64,000 bases of DNA from Trichoplax adhaerens (GCF_000150275.1 NW_002060952.1:828482-892481); one strand, 5' to 3'; counted from the stretch's first letter, positions 22,501 to 52,875 are shown. Numbers and translations are program-made. The notes: generated by a model from the sequence alone, not told the origin.

Positions 22501-25500
22501 ATAACTATCTTATAATATCCAGTTAATTAATAGACAATTAGATATTAATCTTTAATGTGCATTGTTTTATCATCAAGGGCACGATTTAAAGTTATAATCA
22601 AAATAAGAATTGTATGATTCCATTTAACGCCAAATTTTGAAAATAAAATCTGTGTCATGGTATTAATCGTAACTTGTTCGGATTTTTTATTACTTTGTAT
22701 TTTAAAAGATGTAGCAATTACATTTTTAATGATCGATTAACGACTAATTTTCTGTATTGTTCGTAACAAACTTTCAGTTATTCCACATCGATATAAAATG
22801 CACCTGGACCAAAAATATTCTAAATGAGATATAAATATTATATTTTAATCATTTATCTCCCACTTATAAAAAGTGTGACATCAAATCATATTTTAATGGA
22901 TAAAAATGCACAGTAATATATTTATAGATGTGGCTACATGCTTTAGCTAACAATAAAGAGATATTAAAGTTCGCTGGTAAAGCACACTGGATTTTGACTT
23001 GAAAGCGAATCTATGATTAGATTATTGAAAAATGAACTATTCTTTAGACAAAAATATTGAGTTATATTATTTATGTTTCAAATTTATCATGTGTTCGTTT
23101 AGAAAAACATTCCAATAATCGATACAATATTTTCTTATTTAAATTAGACTAACAAATAAAGATAAATATATTTACTTTTTATCAGAAGACAGCGAACTGA
23201 TATTACCGAGTATACCGTATGAATGTGTTGCATAGTAAAATTAAATTTTAATGTATTTACCTATTTTTAATAAAGCTAATGATAATCTTTGAAGAAAATT
23301 TCAAATGTCGATAATTGATGAAGGTGTACGATTTATTTATAGTTATTACTGAATTTTGCCAATTCTGAACATCTTATGTTAATAATTCGTAACTATTCCT
23401 GAAAATCAGCTCGATAATTTCTTTGAGTAAGAACTATCCAGCGATGGCGTTTTTAGTTTTATTACGGGCGATTTATTAACCATTAGATCATGCCCTTAAA
23501 TGTTCTATATTCACAATGGACTTATTGAGTGCTCAGTACCCTTGCCAGCATGTCAGTATGGATCGTCTGGCAATAATAAAATTTTTGAGTAAATTGTTTC
23601 TAACTGCTGACTATTGTTGACCTAAAGATGATCAGGAAGAATATGATACTACTGCACTAGTATTTAAACATGATAAAATAAAAGACCATAAGTAGGGACA
23701 GTAATAAATAGCTTAAATATTAGAACTCTTTTATCAATTAAACATAATATTCTCTTTCTGCAGTGATAATACTATTGCGTCTAAATACCACGGCTGAATT
23801 ATTCTTAATTACTGAAAGCAATTACTGTACTTGGTAATTTTATTAATTTGAAGCCATATCAGTACACAAAATAAAGGTATTTATATCTGCAAGTTTGTTT
23901 GAATGGAACTATCTATAGAATGGTACGCTTCATAAATAAGGCTATAAATAATTCTATTAACTATCCAAATTATATTCCATTTCTATTAAGTTAATAATAC
24001 CTACAATAATCTTATAGTCTACCGATTGAATTTTTATTACAATTCATCATTTGACGATAGTATTAAAGATTGCATTTAAATTGCTACCATACACATATTC
24101 TAAAAATTGGGCCGACGAAAGGTATAGAATATAGCAATAACCAACAAATAAATAAATAATTCATGTGACCAGAAATAATAATAAATCATAACAGGGAGCA
24201 ACTTCTGATTAAAGTTCAATAAGATTATATTTTCATTCATTTATTCATTCTAACTTTTGATATCAATTTATTATTTTGCGGTTTGTAGTGTATCATTATT
24301 ACCTTATTGAAAATGTAGTTAGATTTAAATATTAGTGTTATCATTAGAATTGTTTCGAATGTTCTAATCTACGCGCATTTTTTACTATTTCCAGGAAATG
24401 GTCTCCAAATAAAAATCATGAAATTAAGATTTCCAATCCAGAAGCAAAACTAGATAAATATAAATAACCTTCCTCTCTTCATTAATTAGTATTGCCGTAC
24501 TTTCATTTAATCAGCATAACAATGTTATTTTATTTCACTAATAAATGTCGATATTGAAGATACAACACCGATAGAGTTGAATATGTCGAAAGAAAATACA
24601 AATTTAATATTTTACTATTAAATTCTAAATTTAAACACAACAAAGAGATATAAAGCAATGTAAGTTCTTGGATTTTAATTGAAGGTGTTTCAGTTGAAAC
24701 TATAAATGATTCATGAAATAACTTAATAAAATGTATGAAAAGTACTAGGATTTTTAAAATTATTTCTCTTTCGTCTATAAATAATTTCTTCTCATTATTG
24801 GTGAAGTATATGATGCTGTTAATAGGATCTATTACGTCCGTTCAATTTTAAAACAGTCAGATTCAATTTCTTTTGGTGTAAGTTAATATTTTCATGATTA
24901 ATGCTTAATAAATAATAAATATAACTAATTATTGATCTTGTTTGTTACTTTCTTTACTGATGACGTGATTATTGATTAAATTATAATTTGTAAAATTTGA
25001 TATATAGATAATTGGTTAATTTAAATTTTATGCTAAAATGTCCAATGGGTAACTTGATAAGACTAAAGCCATATTAGTCGCATCTCCTAATTGATTATTG
25101 GAGGGTTTTATTAGCTTATGTTCGTTACCTCAAGGAAAAGATTTTAACTATTGATTCAACCTTCCATTGCTGTATGTAAAAAACGCTTGTTGCAAATGAA
25201 TACGAGGCACAAGTTAGAACGTGATATATTGAAGAATGACCATTGGTAAACATCTTTATTGCTTTATCTTTGATCCTTACCGTTGTTTTACTGTTTCTTT
25301 CCTTGTAATATAGTTGACATCTACTTATGCTATTTTTAAAACTAAAAAATGAGTTCGTAGTCAAAATATACAGAATAATGTATCGGCATTCCTTTTATTG
25401 TACAATATATGACGTATTCATCGTCGATAATATTATCAATAAAGCCTTCATACTTTATATGATTAGGAGTTTTTCATGAATAAAGGTGTATATGTTTAAA

Positions 25501-28500
25501 ATATGCACTTTTTTGATTACTTTGATAAATTCATGAAATTGATGGAATTATCACCTAGCAAGTTTATAATGGACATTTCAAACACATCTTACGTTAAATA
25601 ACGCTAATATTAGAAAAAATTATCATTTTTGCTTAATGATTAACTAAGTTTCAGTATCAGTTGATCAGTTATAAATATATTGAGGCTAATTACAGTATTT
25701 CCTCATATATTTATCGAATTTAGTTGTTTACTACGATCTATTGAATCTTCGATATTAGCAGTTCCTCAGTGATAATTCATAATTATTAATGATAATTATG
25801 AAATGGTTAATTTAGAGAAATAATTAATAGATACCATCACAACTGCTTCGTTCTCTTTCTTAGAATAAACTGTTTTATTTTTCTTATACAATAAAGAAAG
25901 CAACGAATTTTGGTAATTGCAAATGCAAGTGTGTAAGCACAGAAGGATATTCTAAATCATATGATCTAAAATTTGGGTCATTGTTGTCTGTGTACAACTT
26001 TCAGACATAAAGAGAGAATCAGGAAGAAAATTATAAGCACAATAATTACGCAAATATTTCGTATCAAACCTACTTTCTTACAACGGGATAATCATTATGC
26101 ACTTCAAGATGTTATTTGATCAGTCGACTTAAAGAATGATTTCACTAATAAGTAATATGCTTGAAAATAGATGACAGAATTAAAATCGTTTTCATATAAA
26201 GCATGCGAGTAGCTGGGGAACAATGTGCCAAAATTAATGAATACTTGATCATTCCATTGCGGTATTGAACAGATTTTCTTTACAATAGAAAGATTGATTT
26301 ATTGTAATAAAAAGTTTTATTTCTAAACTTCAGACATCACCACATCGTAAAGAATATTATTTTTAAACTTAAAAAGATAATTAAAAATTGAAAGTAGTCT
26401 TAAAATACACACGTACTGAACAGTAAGGACAAATAACTTTTTTCGACATAACTTATTAATGTCACGGTAGGCTAAAATTGATTACTTCGTTGAACTAATA
26501 TTATATTGAACTAAGATAAAATTGAAAACACCGCGCATAAGTTAATAGGTTGCTATGATAATAGCATTGTGAAAGTAAGTCTAAATTTTTGCATAGGTTA
26601 AGCAAATCCAATAGCGTAGCATTTATTGGTACCGTATGTCTGATAGAACATGATAAAGGTGATCCTTTCGGGCTATAATTCATTTCCTTCTATTGTAGTC
26701 GCTAATGTAAAATTTTGTTCGACCTTTCAAGCATTTCATCGTTCACAGATCGATATAATTACTCCTTCCAATAAGTCAAAAATAAGAATTTATTTAAATT
26801 TATTAAATGTAGATACTAATTTATTAGGTAAAAAGGATTGATTCTATTGCAATTCATCATACCATAGAAGTTCTTATACGACAATTTTCTATAGCGAAAT
26901 ATAGGTATCCTCAAGCTATATGTTGCGTTTATTAACAGTTTGACATGGCAGACTTTATTATGGATAATTAATTAGTTTTACTACCGCTGTATACTTTTAT
27001 TAGCAGTTACTAACATTCCTGTTCTTTTTAACTATATATTAGAAAACCGTATCATAATTGAAATAAATCCTAGTCATGATGCAATACCTTTTTATATAAT
27101 ATACTGCAGCCACTTTACAAGGCTATAATTAAGAGTGATATAAACACTTTTCAGTTCTTTGACTATTGACTGTGGATAAATTATTAATTTTGAAATCAGG
27201 CAATTAAGACATAAATGTGCCTGAAGGAGTTAATGCAATTGATCGTTTACAGCAGCATTGATCAATTTTTATATTCACTTCTCCAATGAGAGTAACATTC
27301 GCATGCTATACTGAAATTCTGTATTTCTTTATAGCATATTCTAATTTATGCATTTCTATGTTATCATAATATGGTTTATTAAGATTTTAGGTTGCATAGT
27401 AAAATTGATGCTTCTATCTGAGCTAACTTGAGTATTTGGTGGTAATTAACAATTGTAGAAATCAGTAGAATGTTCTTTGTAAAACTGTTTTAACTTCTAA
27501 GAGAGCAAATATGTCGTTCGAGGGTACGGAGTATTATATGTCAGCTTACGTATAGGAAGCTGGAAGGTAAGCAAGCTAGTGGTAAATAGTGTTTTAACAT
27601 GCTATTCTTGGAATTGAACTTCAGCCCATAGTCTAGAAGAATTAATTGAAAGTTGTAATCTTAGCCTGTATAATAAGAGCAAAATCGAGATATTACTATG
27701 ATCAAATTGTCTTACGTAGTTGTTATATGAATCAGTTGGCAATCTTTAGAGAAGCTAATAATGGCTATTCCTAAAAGCGTGCTACTGTAATTAATCGACA
27801 GCTACACAACTAATAAGACTAACATACGTCGTAAAGTATATCACAGCCATCTATTGTTTGACTGCAAGTCGCCTAAGATTTATCTTGAAACTTGGAAACG
27901 AATCTTTAGTTGAGATGTACGTTAATTTTTTTCGAGTAGAACTAAATTAGTCTTTGGCTACTGCGGAAAATTTGGTGTACAAAGAAAGCAAGTTTATAGC
28001 AGCTAAAACAGATAGACTATAAACTTCTCTCTTCGACTTTGTGCAAAAATGATAATATTGCTAGACAGGCAAAAAATACGTCGCCATGTTACCCTTCTTT
28101 TGAATGTAAATAACTATAAAATGGCATACACTGACACTATATACCCTATCTATAACTATTCTTCATAAACTAGTGATGTCTTACGTAATGTGCCCATCGT
28201 ATGCAAATACATACATAAAACAGGATTGATGCAGACCAGTTTAATTATTACTCGATCATCATTAGAGTGTACCAACTAGATGTAACAGAATTCTTATAGT
28301 TTATTTTTAAGGTACGTGAGTAAATTGAACACAATTAAGCAAAGCCTCCGATTGATTACCAATGGAAATCATGACATTTACTTTGTTTCATCACGAAACG
28401 ATTATGGATTGACGCCTAAATTACACTATAAAACTAAAATATAACTTTCAATCTGATCAATAGGGTAATAGAAACAATTAACAGTTAATTAACTCCAGTT

Positions 28501-31500
28501 ATAGATGCGCAGTCTTTGCGCTAGCTCTATTTCCTTTTTAATTACGGTGTTGACAACTGACAAGATGAGAATAATATAGCAGTTTGTAAGTAAAGCGGTA
28601 CAGTATAGTAATCAAATTTTGCAAATCGTGCAAGTTTAGGATTTCATCTGCTAAAGATTAGATTTATATGATGGTTCTATTACCGATAAATGAACAAAGT
28701 AGATGTATAATAACACGACCGGTATTGTTCTATATTCTAGCGCTATTTATAAAGAATAGAATAGAAAGTGAGTACAAAATGAGGTAGTGAGAAATGGTAC
28801 ATTGAGGAGTTTATAAATTGTTATCATTATCACTTTGTATCTACTAAAATATCTTAGCTATTCTAAAGTCATCTAATAGTAGCCATCAAAAAGTATAACC
28901 ATAATATATAAATTATGTAAAATGAAGACTAAATTGTAAAAATGGATCGAAATAGAGTTACTGCTCTTTGCTTCCACTAACAGAAAGCTAAGTTTAATCG
29001 ATCCTTGCGCGTTAATATTTATTTAATATAAATGGCCTTGCCAGCTACCAGTAGAGCAATAAATTCTATATTAATTTTAAACTCTTGCCCTTTGCATTTC
29101 TCCGCTTAATTCGATCAATAATACGATTGGAAAATGGACGGTGTGGCAAAAGATAGACAATATAGAGAGGGGATTGTAGCCTTATCATATCTTCAAATCA
29201 TTTAATATCGTCTACTCTCATAATCGGAATCGACAAGTACTCTAGATGCAAGAGGAACATGATTAGTTGAATTTGACGATAACACAAATATCCTTTCTTT
29301 GGATAGTCTTTTGCACGTCAGATTCATATTATACGAATCTGTCTCTTCGTTTCAGCATAATTAATAGGCAATAAAACGAGGCTGATATTATATGCAAGCA
29401 TTGCTTGCTATTTAATTGAATTCTTCGATCAATTGATGGACAATATTATAACTGTATAGTATATAGTATATGGCTTGGTTGTCTATGAATTAGATTAATA
29501 AGGGAGGGGAAAAAAATAAAAGGCAAGACCGCTCAATTTTACAATAAGCTGCGATGAAAAGATTATTGTAATAGTGATAAATGAATGCCATTTTGAGTTC
29601 ATGTATTATAATTTTCTTGAAGACTATAGATTTGATTATTGCTGAAATAAGAATTACTATTTCCAGGATCGAAAACCAAGTCGCCTTTATCCGCTGTTTG
29701 TTTATTGTATTTAGAAATATTATTTTCTTGATTTTTTTTCAAACTTAGTTACGGTTGTCTTTCAGTATCAATATTGCTTTATGATTTACTAAAGACAGAA
29801 CTGAAAGTTATACTTAACTCTCATCAAAAGTTAATGATGTAAATTAAAAATGCTATGATCTTCATCAATCCGTTACAAACTAGCGGGAAAGATGTCAATC
29901 AGAAAGACGTTGACATTTTACGCTTATTTTTTTCCCCCTCACCTATAGATGAAAATTTTAAAACCATGTCGATTAATCTATCATATCAACGAAAAAGTAA
30001 CATCTCCTTGTATAATATCAGAACATTACAACGTAAGTGCTAAGAGTACAGAAAAGTACACATCAAAACGTTGACTATAAAGCAAAAATCGATTTAATCA
30101 TGAATATCTGTCTTGTACTGTGCATGATTAGTAGCATCAATTAAAATACAGTATAGCAATATAACAATAGCGCTAAAACGGATGAGGATGACGATAGTCG
30201 ATTTTGTCTACCTTCTTTCTGCATCAATAAGGCATAGATAGAATAGGTTTAATGCGTCACAAAATAGAATTCATAGTAAACTGTTTTTTGCACGATGGGA
30301 TGGTAATAAAGTTGTAAGGAGTATAATTTTGGCAAAGCATTGTGTGTCTCTATGTAGGCTTTTTTTGCTCTTGTCTCCATTGACGTATTACATCGTATTG
30401 ATGAAGAACAACAGCCATTTTTTCAAGTAGTTATTAAATTAAAGTTTCTTGTATTTATTTTATGATTAAGTAGGCTTGTATATACGTGGATATTGGATAG
30501 AGAAGTTGATATTGGTCATACTGTATCTATTGGTTCAAATTGAAATCGAGCTTAAGATAGCTAAAATTCTTTAGGTCAAATAGTTGAAAAACGAAAAAAG
30601 CAATCAAATGATATCCATACATACTGTACATTTACAGTATCCAATCCTATCGATTTGCATATCTTGGCATTGATTAAGTCAAAATTTCGATTCTTTCCTC
30701 ACCGAGTAACAACAATGACAACAATAATAAAATGTTATATAAGCTGATATGATAAAGCAATTCCAGGGTAAAATTAAACAGAGCCGACGAAATGACAAAG
30801 AACTTAATCGATGGAAAATATTGGAGCTTTCAAGGAGAAAAAAAAAAAATTGAATTAAGTTCTTGCATTCTCGCTGAGTGGTTATTGTCTAGCGTAACCA
30901 TCTGATTTATTGCGTGGAATATTTTCGACTTTGTCTGCTTTTTTTGCGATTCTCTATTCCTGTGGATACAATAGTTGGTTTTTTTTTGACTAAAAATGGC
31001 AATTTTATATAGGATGAGAACTTTCATTTGAACGGATGATTAATTTCATATAGAGAGGTAGAAAAATGAATCAAGAATGTAAGAGCGCTAGTTTGTTCAT
31101 TAAGTGACCATTGACAGTACTTAGTGCAATAGCGAGTGAATGGCGATCTTACAACTATCGCCTATCCATTGCAATTGAATGAAAATAAGAAGTAAAATAA
31201 GTGATACAACTGTCCTCCTGGGAATGCAACATATTGTATAATTGTCATCTTAGTAGTATAAAATACTCATCGGTTTAAATTTTCAAGTTCATCAATGAAA
31301 TCTGATATAGAATGATGACGATAATTTTATTGAAAAAACTGCTGTATAGAAATGCACTTTCTTGACATATTATTGCTAAGTGAGATTAATTTAGAGAGGG
31401 AGTAATTTTAATGGTAGAGAGTATGTGTGATCGTTTTTGATTTTATCGTTAAATAGACGATAATGGATTTATTACAAGTTTTAGTCTGGAATTGTTTGGA

Positions 31501-33040
31501 CGAGTTCTTATTGAGTAAGGTTAATTAAGTGGATCAATTTCAGAGTTGGAAAGATTTCATACAGTGATTATACATCTAAAACAATATATTGTAGTTGAAT
31601 CAATCAAGGTAGGAAGCTCTCGTAAAGTTAAGCTCATTGAATTTATTATTTACGGCAATATTTTGATTTCTAGCGTTAACCTCCTTCCAAGGCTAATCAA
31701 TAAAATGAATCCATTTCTCACGTCTAGAATTCAAGCAAACTAACTACTCTCGATGAAAGTCAAGAGCTTCGAATTAATACAACTGCGTCAACGATGGCAG
31801 GCAACTTCTTTTTTTTTTTTTTACCTTCTACAGCCTATGATAGAAAATATCCGTGATTCATACTGAAAGAATGAGCTGAGACTGATGCACAAAAATAAAG
31901 TAGCAAAAAAACAAACGATATCTGAAAGAGACTATCTCAATTTGGATCGGAGAGTTTTCTTCCATCTACCATATCCGTAGCTGGACTGTAATGCCGATGA
32001 ATAAGATTGTAACTGTAGATAGAGAAAAGAAGTAATACTTTAGTCAGTATTGACTAGTGTATCAAGCATGAAATCGAAGTGAAAGCGGTAGAGAAAAGAA
32101 TCATCATCCGCTTCTCCTAGACGAGTAGAATCAATCAATAGCCATCATGTCCATTCTCTAACTGGATAATAATATTAAATAACATGATGATCAATCTGCA
32201 GTTGTTGTTATTGATTTGAAGCTTATTTGACATTGTATTGAATGGACAACAATCGCCATAATTGAAAAGAGTCAAACAGACAATAGGTACATTCAAAGAT
32301 ATCCTCATCAAGTCGTCGGACTAAATTAAGAAATAAAAATTATGTAACTATATCAAAGTCATTTGTCTTGTTGTTGTCGTGCCGGAGCAACCAATTTCAA
32401 GGGTATATAAATAGGTAATAACATATCACCAATTTTGCGATTACCTGAATCACATACAAACAATACACATAAGGCCAAGTTGATTACTTTCAAGCCATAG
32501 GAAATTGACGAAGTTCCAAATTTTTTACCAATCAATCAATAATAAGGAAACGCCAACACTAACAGGACAAGATAGGACTCATTCCTATCGGTACGAATTA
32601 TTTTTTGATCGCTTGATTTTTTGTAAAAGGCTAGTAACCAGTTGATGATTGACGATGGAGAGATTATTGAAGATTTGATTTTTTATTGGATCGCTGTCTA
32701 AAGTTGCCACTAATCCATCCGCTGATTTATAATTTATTGATTGACGATGGCTTTTTTTTGCCTTCATTTTTTTTTTTCCATTTTGACTACCATTTTATGA
32801 TTGCATTAATCGAGGTCGATTTAAGCTTAAAAATATTGCTAGTAATTTTGATGTTAATAGAACTGCTCAACTTATCATACTTTCAAGACTAAGAAAGAGT
32901 GTATAAAAATTAGCGAACGAGTAAAAATCTCGACGCTATTACAATCACTCTAAAGGTAAAAATAAATCTATACTCTTACAGTAAAAATTAAAAACTTGGA
33001 ATATTAGTCTTGATAACAAAAAAATAATAATAATACTGAG

Positions 33041-33062
33041 CACACACACACACACGCACATA
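33041..33062. repeat. CA dinucleotide microsatellite
   Basis: A run of CACACA units with one CACG interruption, read directly from the sequence. It lies in the gene-poor stretch. Confidence 0.9.
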
Positions 33063-34237
33063 CATACTCATAGTGAAATTACAAATTAAAAGTATTTCTT
33101 GTTACTTAGCAGTAGGCACGAACTTTAGTCAAATGAATTCCGTAGCACGAATAAGTTCAATCATTTACTTATAAATATGAGATCAAGGTTGAAAAAGTAC
33201 TTTATGCACATTTCAGGAAGAATATCATAGGTAATTTAAGTAAAGAAAAAAGTAAATCTTTGTGCGGTTAGTGAAATCCTTTTTAAGTGAAGTAAATTAA
33301 CAAGGTATGAAAGAGATTGAAATCATGACGTTAACCATTCATTAGAAATAGTTTAATTAATATTCACGTTGTCATTCTCGTCTTGGGCATTTTTGTTGTA
33401 GTATTGCAGTACGCTTCTTTAAATACCTTTCAAGTCTTTTCAATCGATTACATTATTTTGGATTTTACTTCTATATTATGGATGGCACTATACGTATTTC
33501 AATTCCATATAATTAATTTGTACAATAAATTGGGATTTTGTTCAATCATTTTTTTTATCCTACATCCATGGATTTATCCTTACTTTTTTTTCTTAGCCTA
33601 TTTTCCCTCCCTCTTAAATCAATATGACTTATGAAAGATTGAGTTTATTTGAACATCGTGTCTGTTTCGAATAAAATGTCATTGAAAATTGATTTGATAG
33701 TTGCATTAAAATTTAATATTCTCCTTGAATATAGTTAAGTCAAGAAAGCCCTACTTCAGACTATTACAAACTGTCATATTATCTGAAGAATACAAGATAA
33801 GGTATGATTAATGTAAGTCCAGTTGTCCAATCTTTCTCCTTCAATTAATCTTTAATCGTATTGTATTAGTAGGAAAGCATCAATCAATTTCGCATCATTT
33901 TATCTTTTATCCATATTAAAAGACTACCCGTTGGAGGTATCATCTCATTTCGCTCCACTAAATTAGGTACACTACCTCTGATTGTGCCTTTTGATCTGCT
34001 AAGCTGTAAAAATTGGTTTTCTGATTATTATTTCTACATATACATTCCTAATTAATATTGTAAGTTGATCAAATAGCCAATACTATCACATCGTGCGTTA
34101 CTTTTATACTCTCTTTTATGTCGTCAATAGAGTGAAAAGTCATTAGTTCATGTGGAAAAATTTTTATCATTTTCTTTAGCTCATCTAATCGGATTTTGTA
34201 GCATAAATTGATTTTTTAAGATAGTAAGTGTGTGATT

Positions 34238-34255
34238 ATTGATTGATTGATTGAT
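34238..34255. repeat. ATTG/TTGA tetranucleotide repeat
   Basis: About four and a half tandem copies of ATTG (ATTGATTGATTGATTGAT), roughly 300 nt before the guanylate cyclase start codon. Confidence 0.8.
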
Positions 34256-34548
34256 CATCGCAATTTGAAACTACTATTACATACTAAATCAACTTTCATC
34301 AATAAGATTCATTTCTTACTTTTATAGATAAGTTTAAAGAGAACGCTGGCTATCCTCTATATCAAACTGATTCATTGGTCAACTTAATTTTACTCATTGC
34401 CGTTGGTAGAATTATTCATTTGTAAAAGCGCTTATCCAAGACGGTAATTATTTCCTTGGTATCGCAGAGAAAGATTATCGCCATTTACTTCTGGATCCTG
34501 TCACAAAATTACACTTTTTGGGCATTTGTATAGATAGTTTAGAAGTGA

Positions 34549-49438
<14,890 letters not shown>

Positions 49439-49579
49439 ATTTATACTTGTAATTTAAGTAGAAGTAATTGTCGGAGCAATACAAAAAAAAATTTATAGAA
49501 ATATGGACATAGCTAGATAAAACTAGAAAATGATAACAGAAATTATATCGCTAAGATTTATAGTATATCCTAGATGAAT

Positions 49580-49585
49580 AATAAA
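49580..49585 (+). terminator. Polyadenylation signal AATAAA, guanylate cyclase
   Basis: AATAAA about 140 nt after the TAA stop of the receptor guanylate cyclase. Position fits a 3' end signal; the word is common in this composition. Confidence 0.4.
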
Positions 49586-50380
49586 ATATTTCGACTGACA
49601 ATCATTTCACCTCAAGCAGGATGATAATGATCATGATGAATAGGACCAGATCAGATCTATTTACATCATTCTTATTCCGCGACTTGCTCTATAACAATTT
49701 TTAAATTTCGTCAAATCGTTCCTGTAAAATACATCTCTTTATTTATGCTCTTGCTTTCTTCTAATATTTATTTCATAATACAATCATTATACAATTATTA
49801 TTAAATCGATTGCTACTTAGCTTCAAATAGTTTGTTACTTTATACAATCGAAAAGGCTCTATATACCGATACTTTTTCGCTTTTTCTTGACTGATTTGTT
49901 TATTTCTTGATTAGAATCTTTTATTATCATTATTGAGTAGCCACAACTAGTGTAAGCTCAGCTACATTCAATTATGACAATATCTTGAAAAATGGTAGTA
50001 ATTTATTATTCAGTTCTAAAATCTTTAATAGAAAATTAAAGTAATTATGAAATCGCGATATGACCAACTTTTATGCGAGTAGTAGATACCCATAGATTGA
50101 ACTGGAAATATTGGATATCTATCTATCTCTCTATGTATATTTATTGCTACTATTAGATTGAAAAGAAACCTTTCTTGCTTCTTATTAATTATGAATTCTT
50201 TGACGGATAGATATGTATTTAAGTATGCATTGGATGAAGACTATTCCGTACCATTTCTGTTCTATGGATATACGTCTTGATGCATCGATTAGGCTATTTC
50301 TACCGACACAAATAGCCTTTGTATGATCTTGCTTGAATCTTGACGCATTTGTCTAACATTTTAAAATACTACTGCTATAA

Positions 50381-50430
50381 CTAATAATAATAATATTAAT
50401 AATATTAAATAATAATAATGACTATAATGA
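50381..50430. repeat. TAA/AAT trinucleotide-rich microsatellite
   Basis: Near-continuous TAA and ATT units with interruptions, about 950 nt downstream of the guanylate cyclase stop codon. Confidence 0.7.
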
Positions 50431-52029
50431 TAATAAAAGTTCACGTTTAATTTAACTCGGTATGGCTTTATAAGAAAAACATCCTAAATTTGACTGGATT
50501 TCACCATATCAGCCAACATCTACAATTACTTTGTCAAGCTTAACAGAAATCTATGCTACATCTCGAAATTTATTTCAAATTATGGTAGAACTTTCAACAC
50601 ACATTCCTGTTATGATTTGCTGAAATACCTACAGAGCTTAACTCAAAGGGAAGAGAAGTCTGTAATGTGAGCTCATCTTCGCATGTCTTAAATACATTTC
50701 ATTAAGTCCATTTAAGATAATATAATTAACTGCAATCAGACTTGAGTCATCAAATAGAATACTTTTCCTCAAGCAGATCATCACTCTACAATCTAAATCA
50801 AGTTACTTAAATTATCTCTACTCTTATATTAATTTCCAGCACCTTTCGTCGTTGGGCATTTCCACAATTACAGTGTTGCTAGTCACACAAATCTTTTACC
50901 ATAATTAGTCAATTGGCTAATATTAGTAATCAACATTTTCTAATATAGTAGTTAGCAATCATCTATATATATCAGCGTCAAAGTAATCTCTATTCTTAGA
51001 GGTCTAACTTTATCATATATAGCTATCATTATAATCAAATAAGAGGTGCATCACTACAATATCGCTGAGAGTTTATAATATTCTTGAAAATATTATTATC
51101 AAGATCAGTGAACAGCGTTGATATTATTTTTATCACAATGATACTACTCATTAACTCTCATAAATAGGTCATTGTACTTTTTAATTGGGTGAAGATAATG
51201 ACTTTTATAAAGAGGCCGTCGTACATACATTATTATTGTGGAAGAGGTGGGGGAGGTCTAAATTCCTTCCAACATCTCTGACTACATATAAAGTATATGC
51301 TATATGTTATTGTCGCAAAACAGCTTAACTATCGACTCTTTAGGTTCCTCGACTAATTCCGGGGATCCTTAGTAAAGGAAAAGTAACTTATTCCTATACT
51401 AACCACTTATCACGGAGCATCAAGCTCCGTAACAGTTATAATTTACAGTATATAAGGTATAAGATTAATAAGCGTACATATTTGGAACTATTAGATGACT
51501 ATTTATTGGAAATACCGCTGCTACCATAGATCACTAGAAGAAAGTCAGTATTCTTCTAATAGTCCATAGTTGTAGGAAGGGCTGCCACTATCGCAAAGTC
51601 TTTGTATCAGTAGTGTGCGATGCAAAGGCTAACAAAAGTTTTGAATGATATGATTGTGATGAAAGTATCAGTCCTTTCTGTTCAACTTTAAACTTTCCCT
51701 GTTATTTCATTGAGTTGAATCAAGTGTACTATCACATGCAACGACAGCAGACCATGAAGAAACCGTAGTGATCGGATAAGATCCAGTATGATGATAACTT
51801 TTATAGCATATGCCAGCGTACGTGAATATTTAAAACATGCAATCTTAATACACTAGATAATATTAATACAGATAAATCAGATGGAATGTACCATTTCTAT
51901 TTCTATACGTTATAAATTATACACTGCAATATCTAGAATTCATTATGCAACATTTATCACGCATCCAATACAAGATAATAAGTTACGGCGATACAATACG
52001 GCCGATATTACGATAGCTACATGCGTAGT

Positions 52030-52875
52030 AAACAATAACGTGCATAGTGCCCCGAGGATAAAAAGATTGTCAATGTGTGCTATATGATTAGTTAACGGCA
52101 AACAATCTGATAATCCATATCCTAGCTTTATTGATTATCCCTTATCAAGTTTTCATCAGTAAGTATCTCGTATTAGCTCCAATTATTTGTCTTAATTCTA
52201 GCTTCATTAGGAGAAATAAAGTTTTCAATAGTACTACGTATATAATAATATGGTATATAGAATATCGAGAATAATGAAACAGTCGACATACGCTATGTAT
52301 CCTGTATCTTCAGTTAACGACGCGATTTGATAATCCATATTACTGCATTATAATTATCGATTAATTCCGTTATCAAGTTTTCATCAGCAATTATCTCGCA
52401 TTAGTTCTGGTATTTGTCAAAACTCTAGCTCCAATAAGGGCCAATGAAAGTTTTCATTGCTACGAACATAGTAATATGGTGTATTAAGTATCAAGGATAC
52501 TAAAACAGCGTATGTTCACTTAACGGCACGATTAGATAATCCACATTATTACGTTATAATTATTGATCAATTCCTTCATCAAAGTTTTCATCAGTAAGTA
52601 TCTCGCATTAGTTCCGCTCGCTATTTGTCAAAACTCTAGCTCCAATAAGGGTCAATGAAATTTTTCAATAAGACTATTGATATGCTGTAATAATACGGTG
52701 TCTAGAGCGCCGAGGATAACAAGACAGTCGATATTCGGTACGTATACTGTAAGTTCAGTTAACGGCACGATTAGATAATCTACGTCATTGCATTGCTTTT
52801 GTTGATCGTTGTCAATTTTTCAACTGTAAGTATTTCGTAAGTTCCAATATTAGTCAAAACTCTAGCCCTGAGTTG
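52030..52875. repeat. Diverged tandem repeat array, unit about 205-240 bp
   Basis: Copies begin near 52091, 52313, 52519 and 52758 with AGTTAACGGCACGAT(T)AGATAATC or variants; the last copy breaks off near 52875, and a partial tail of an earlier copy is visible from about 52030 (CCGAGGATAAxAAGAxxGTC). Shared blocks are AAGTTTTCATCAGTAAGTAT, ATTTGTCAAAACTCTAGCTC and CCAATAAGGG. The copies differ by substitutions and small indels, so the array is old. An open frame at 51881-52087 overlaps its left edge and is not considered a gene. No protein-coding capacity or known satellite was recognised. Confidence 0.85.

Larger units (their letters stand above)
19493..34548. other. 15-kb stretch without a supportable gene
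   Basis: Open runs of 20-40 codons occur on both strands at the frequency expected for AT-rich DNA (for example near 20050, 23520, 27490 and 29050). Some are followed by GTAAG, but I could not join any two with matching phase or recognise a family. Homopolymer tracts and simple repeats become common after about 29.5 kb (poly-T at 31810, CA repeat at 33041). The right end is the upstream region of the receptor guanylate cyclase. Genes with many tiny exons could still hide here. Confidence 0.4.
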
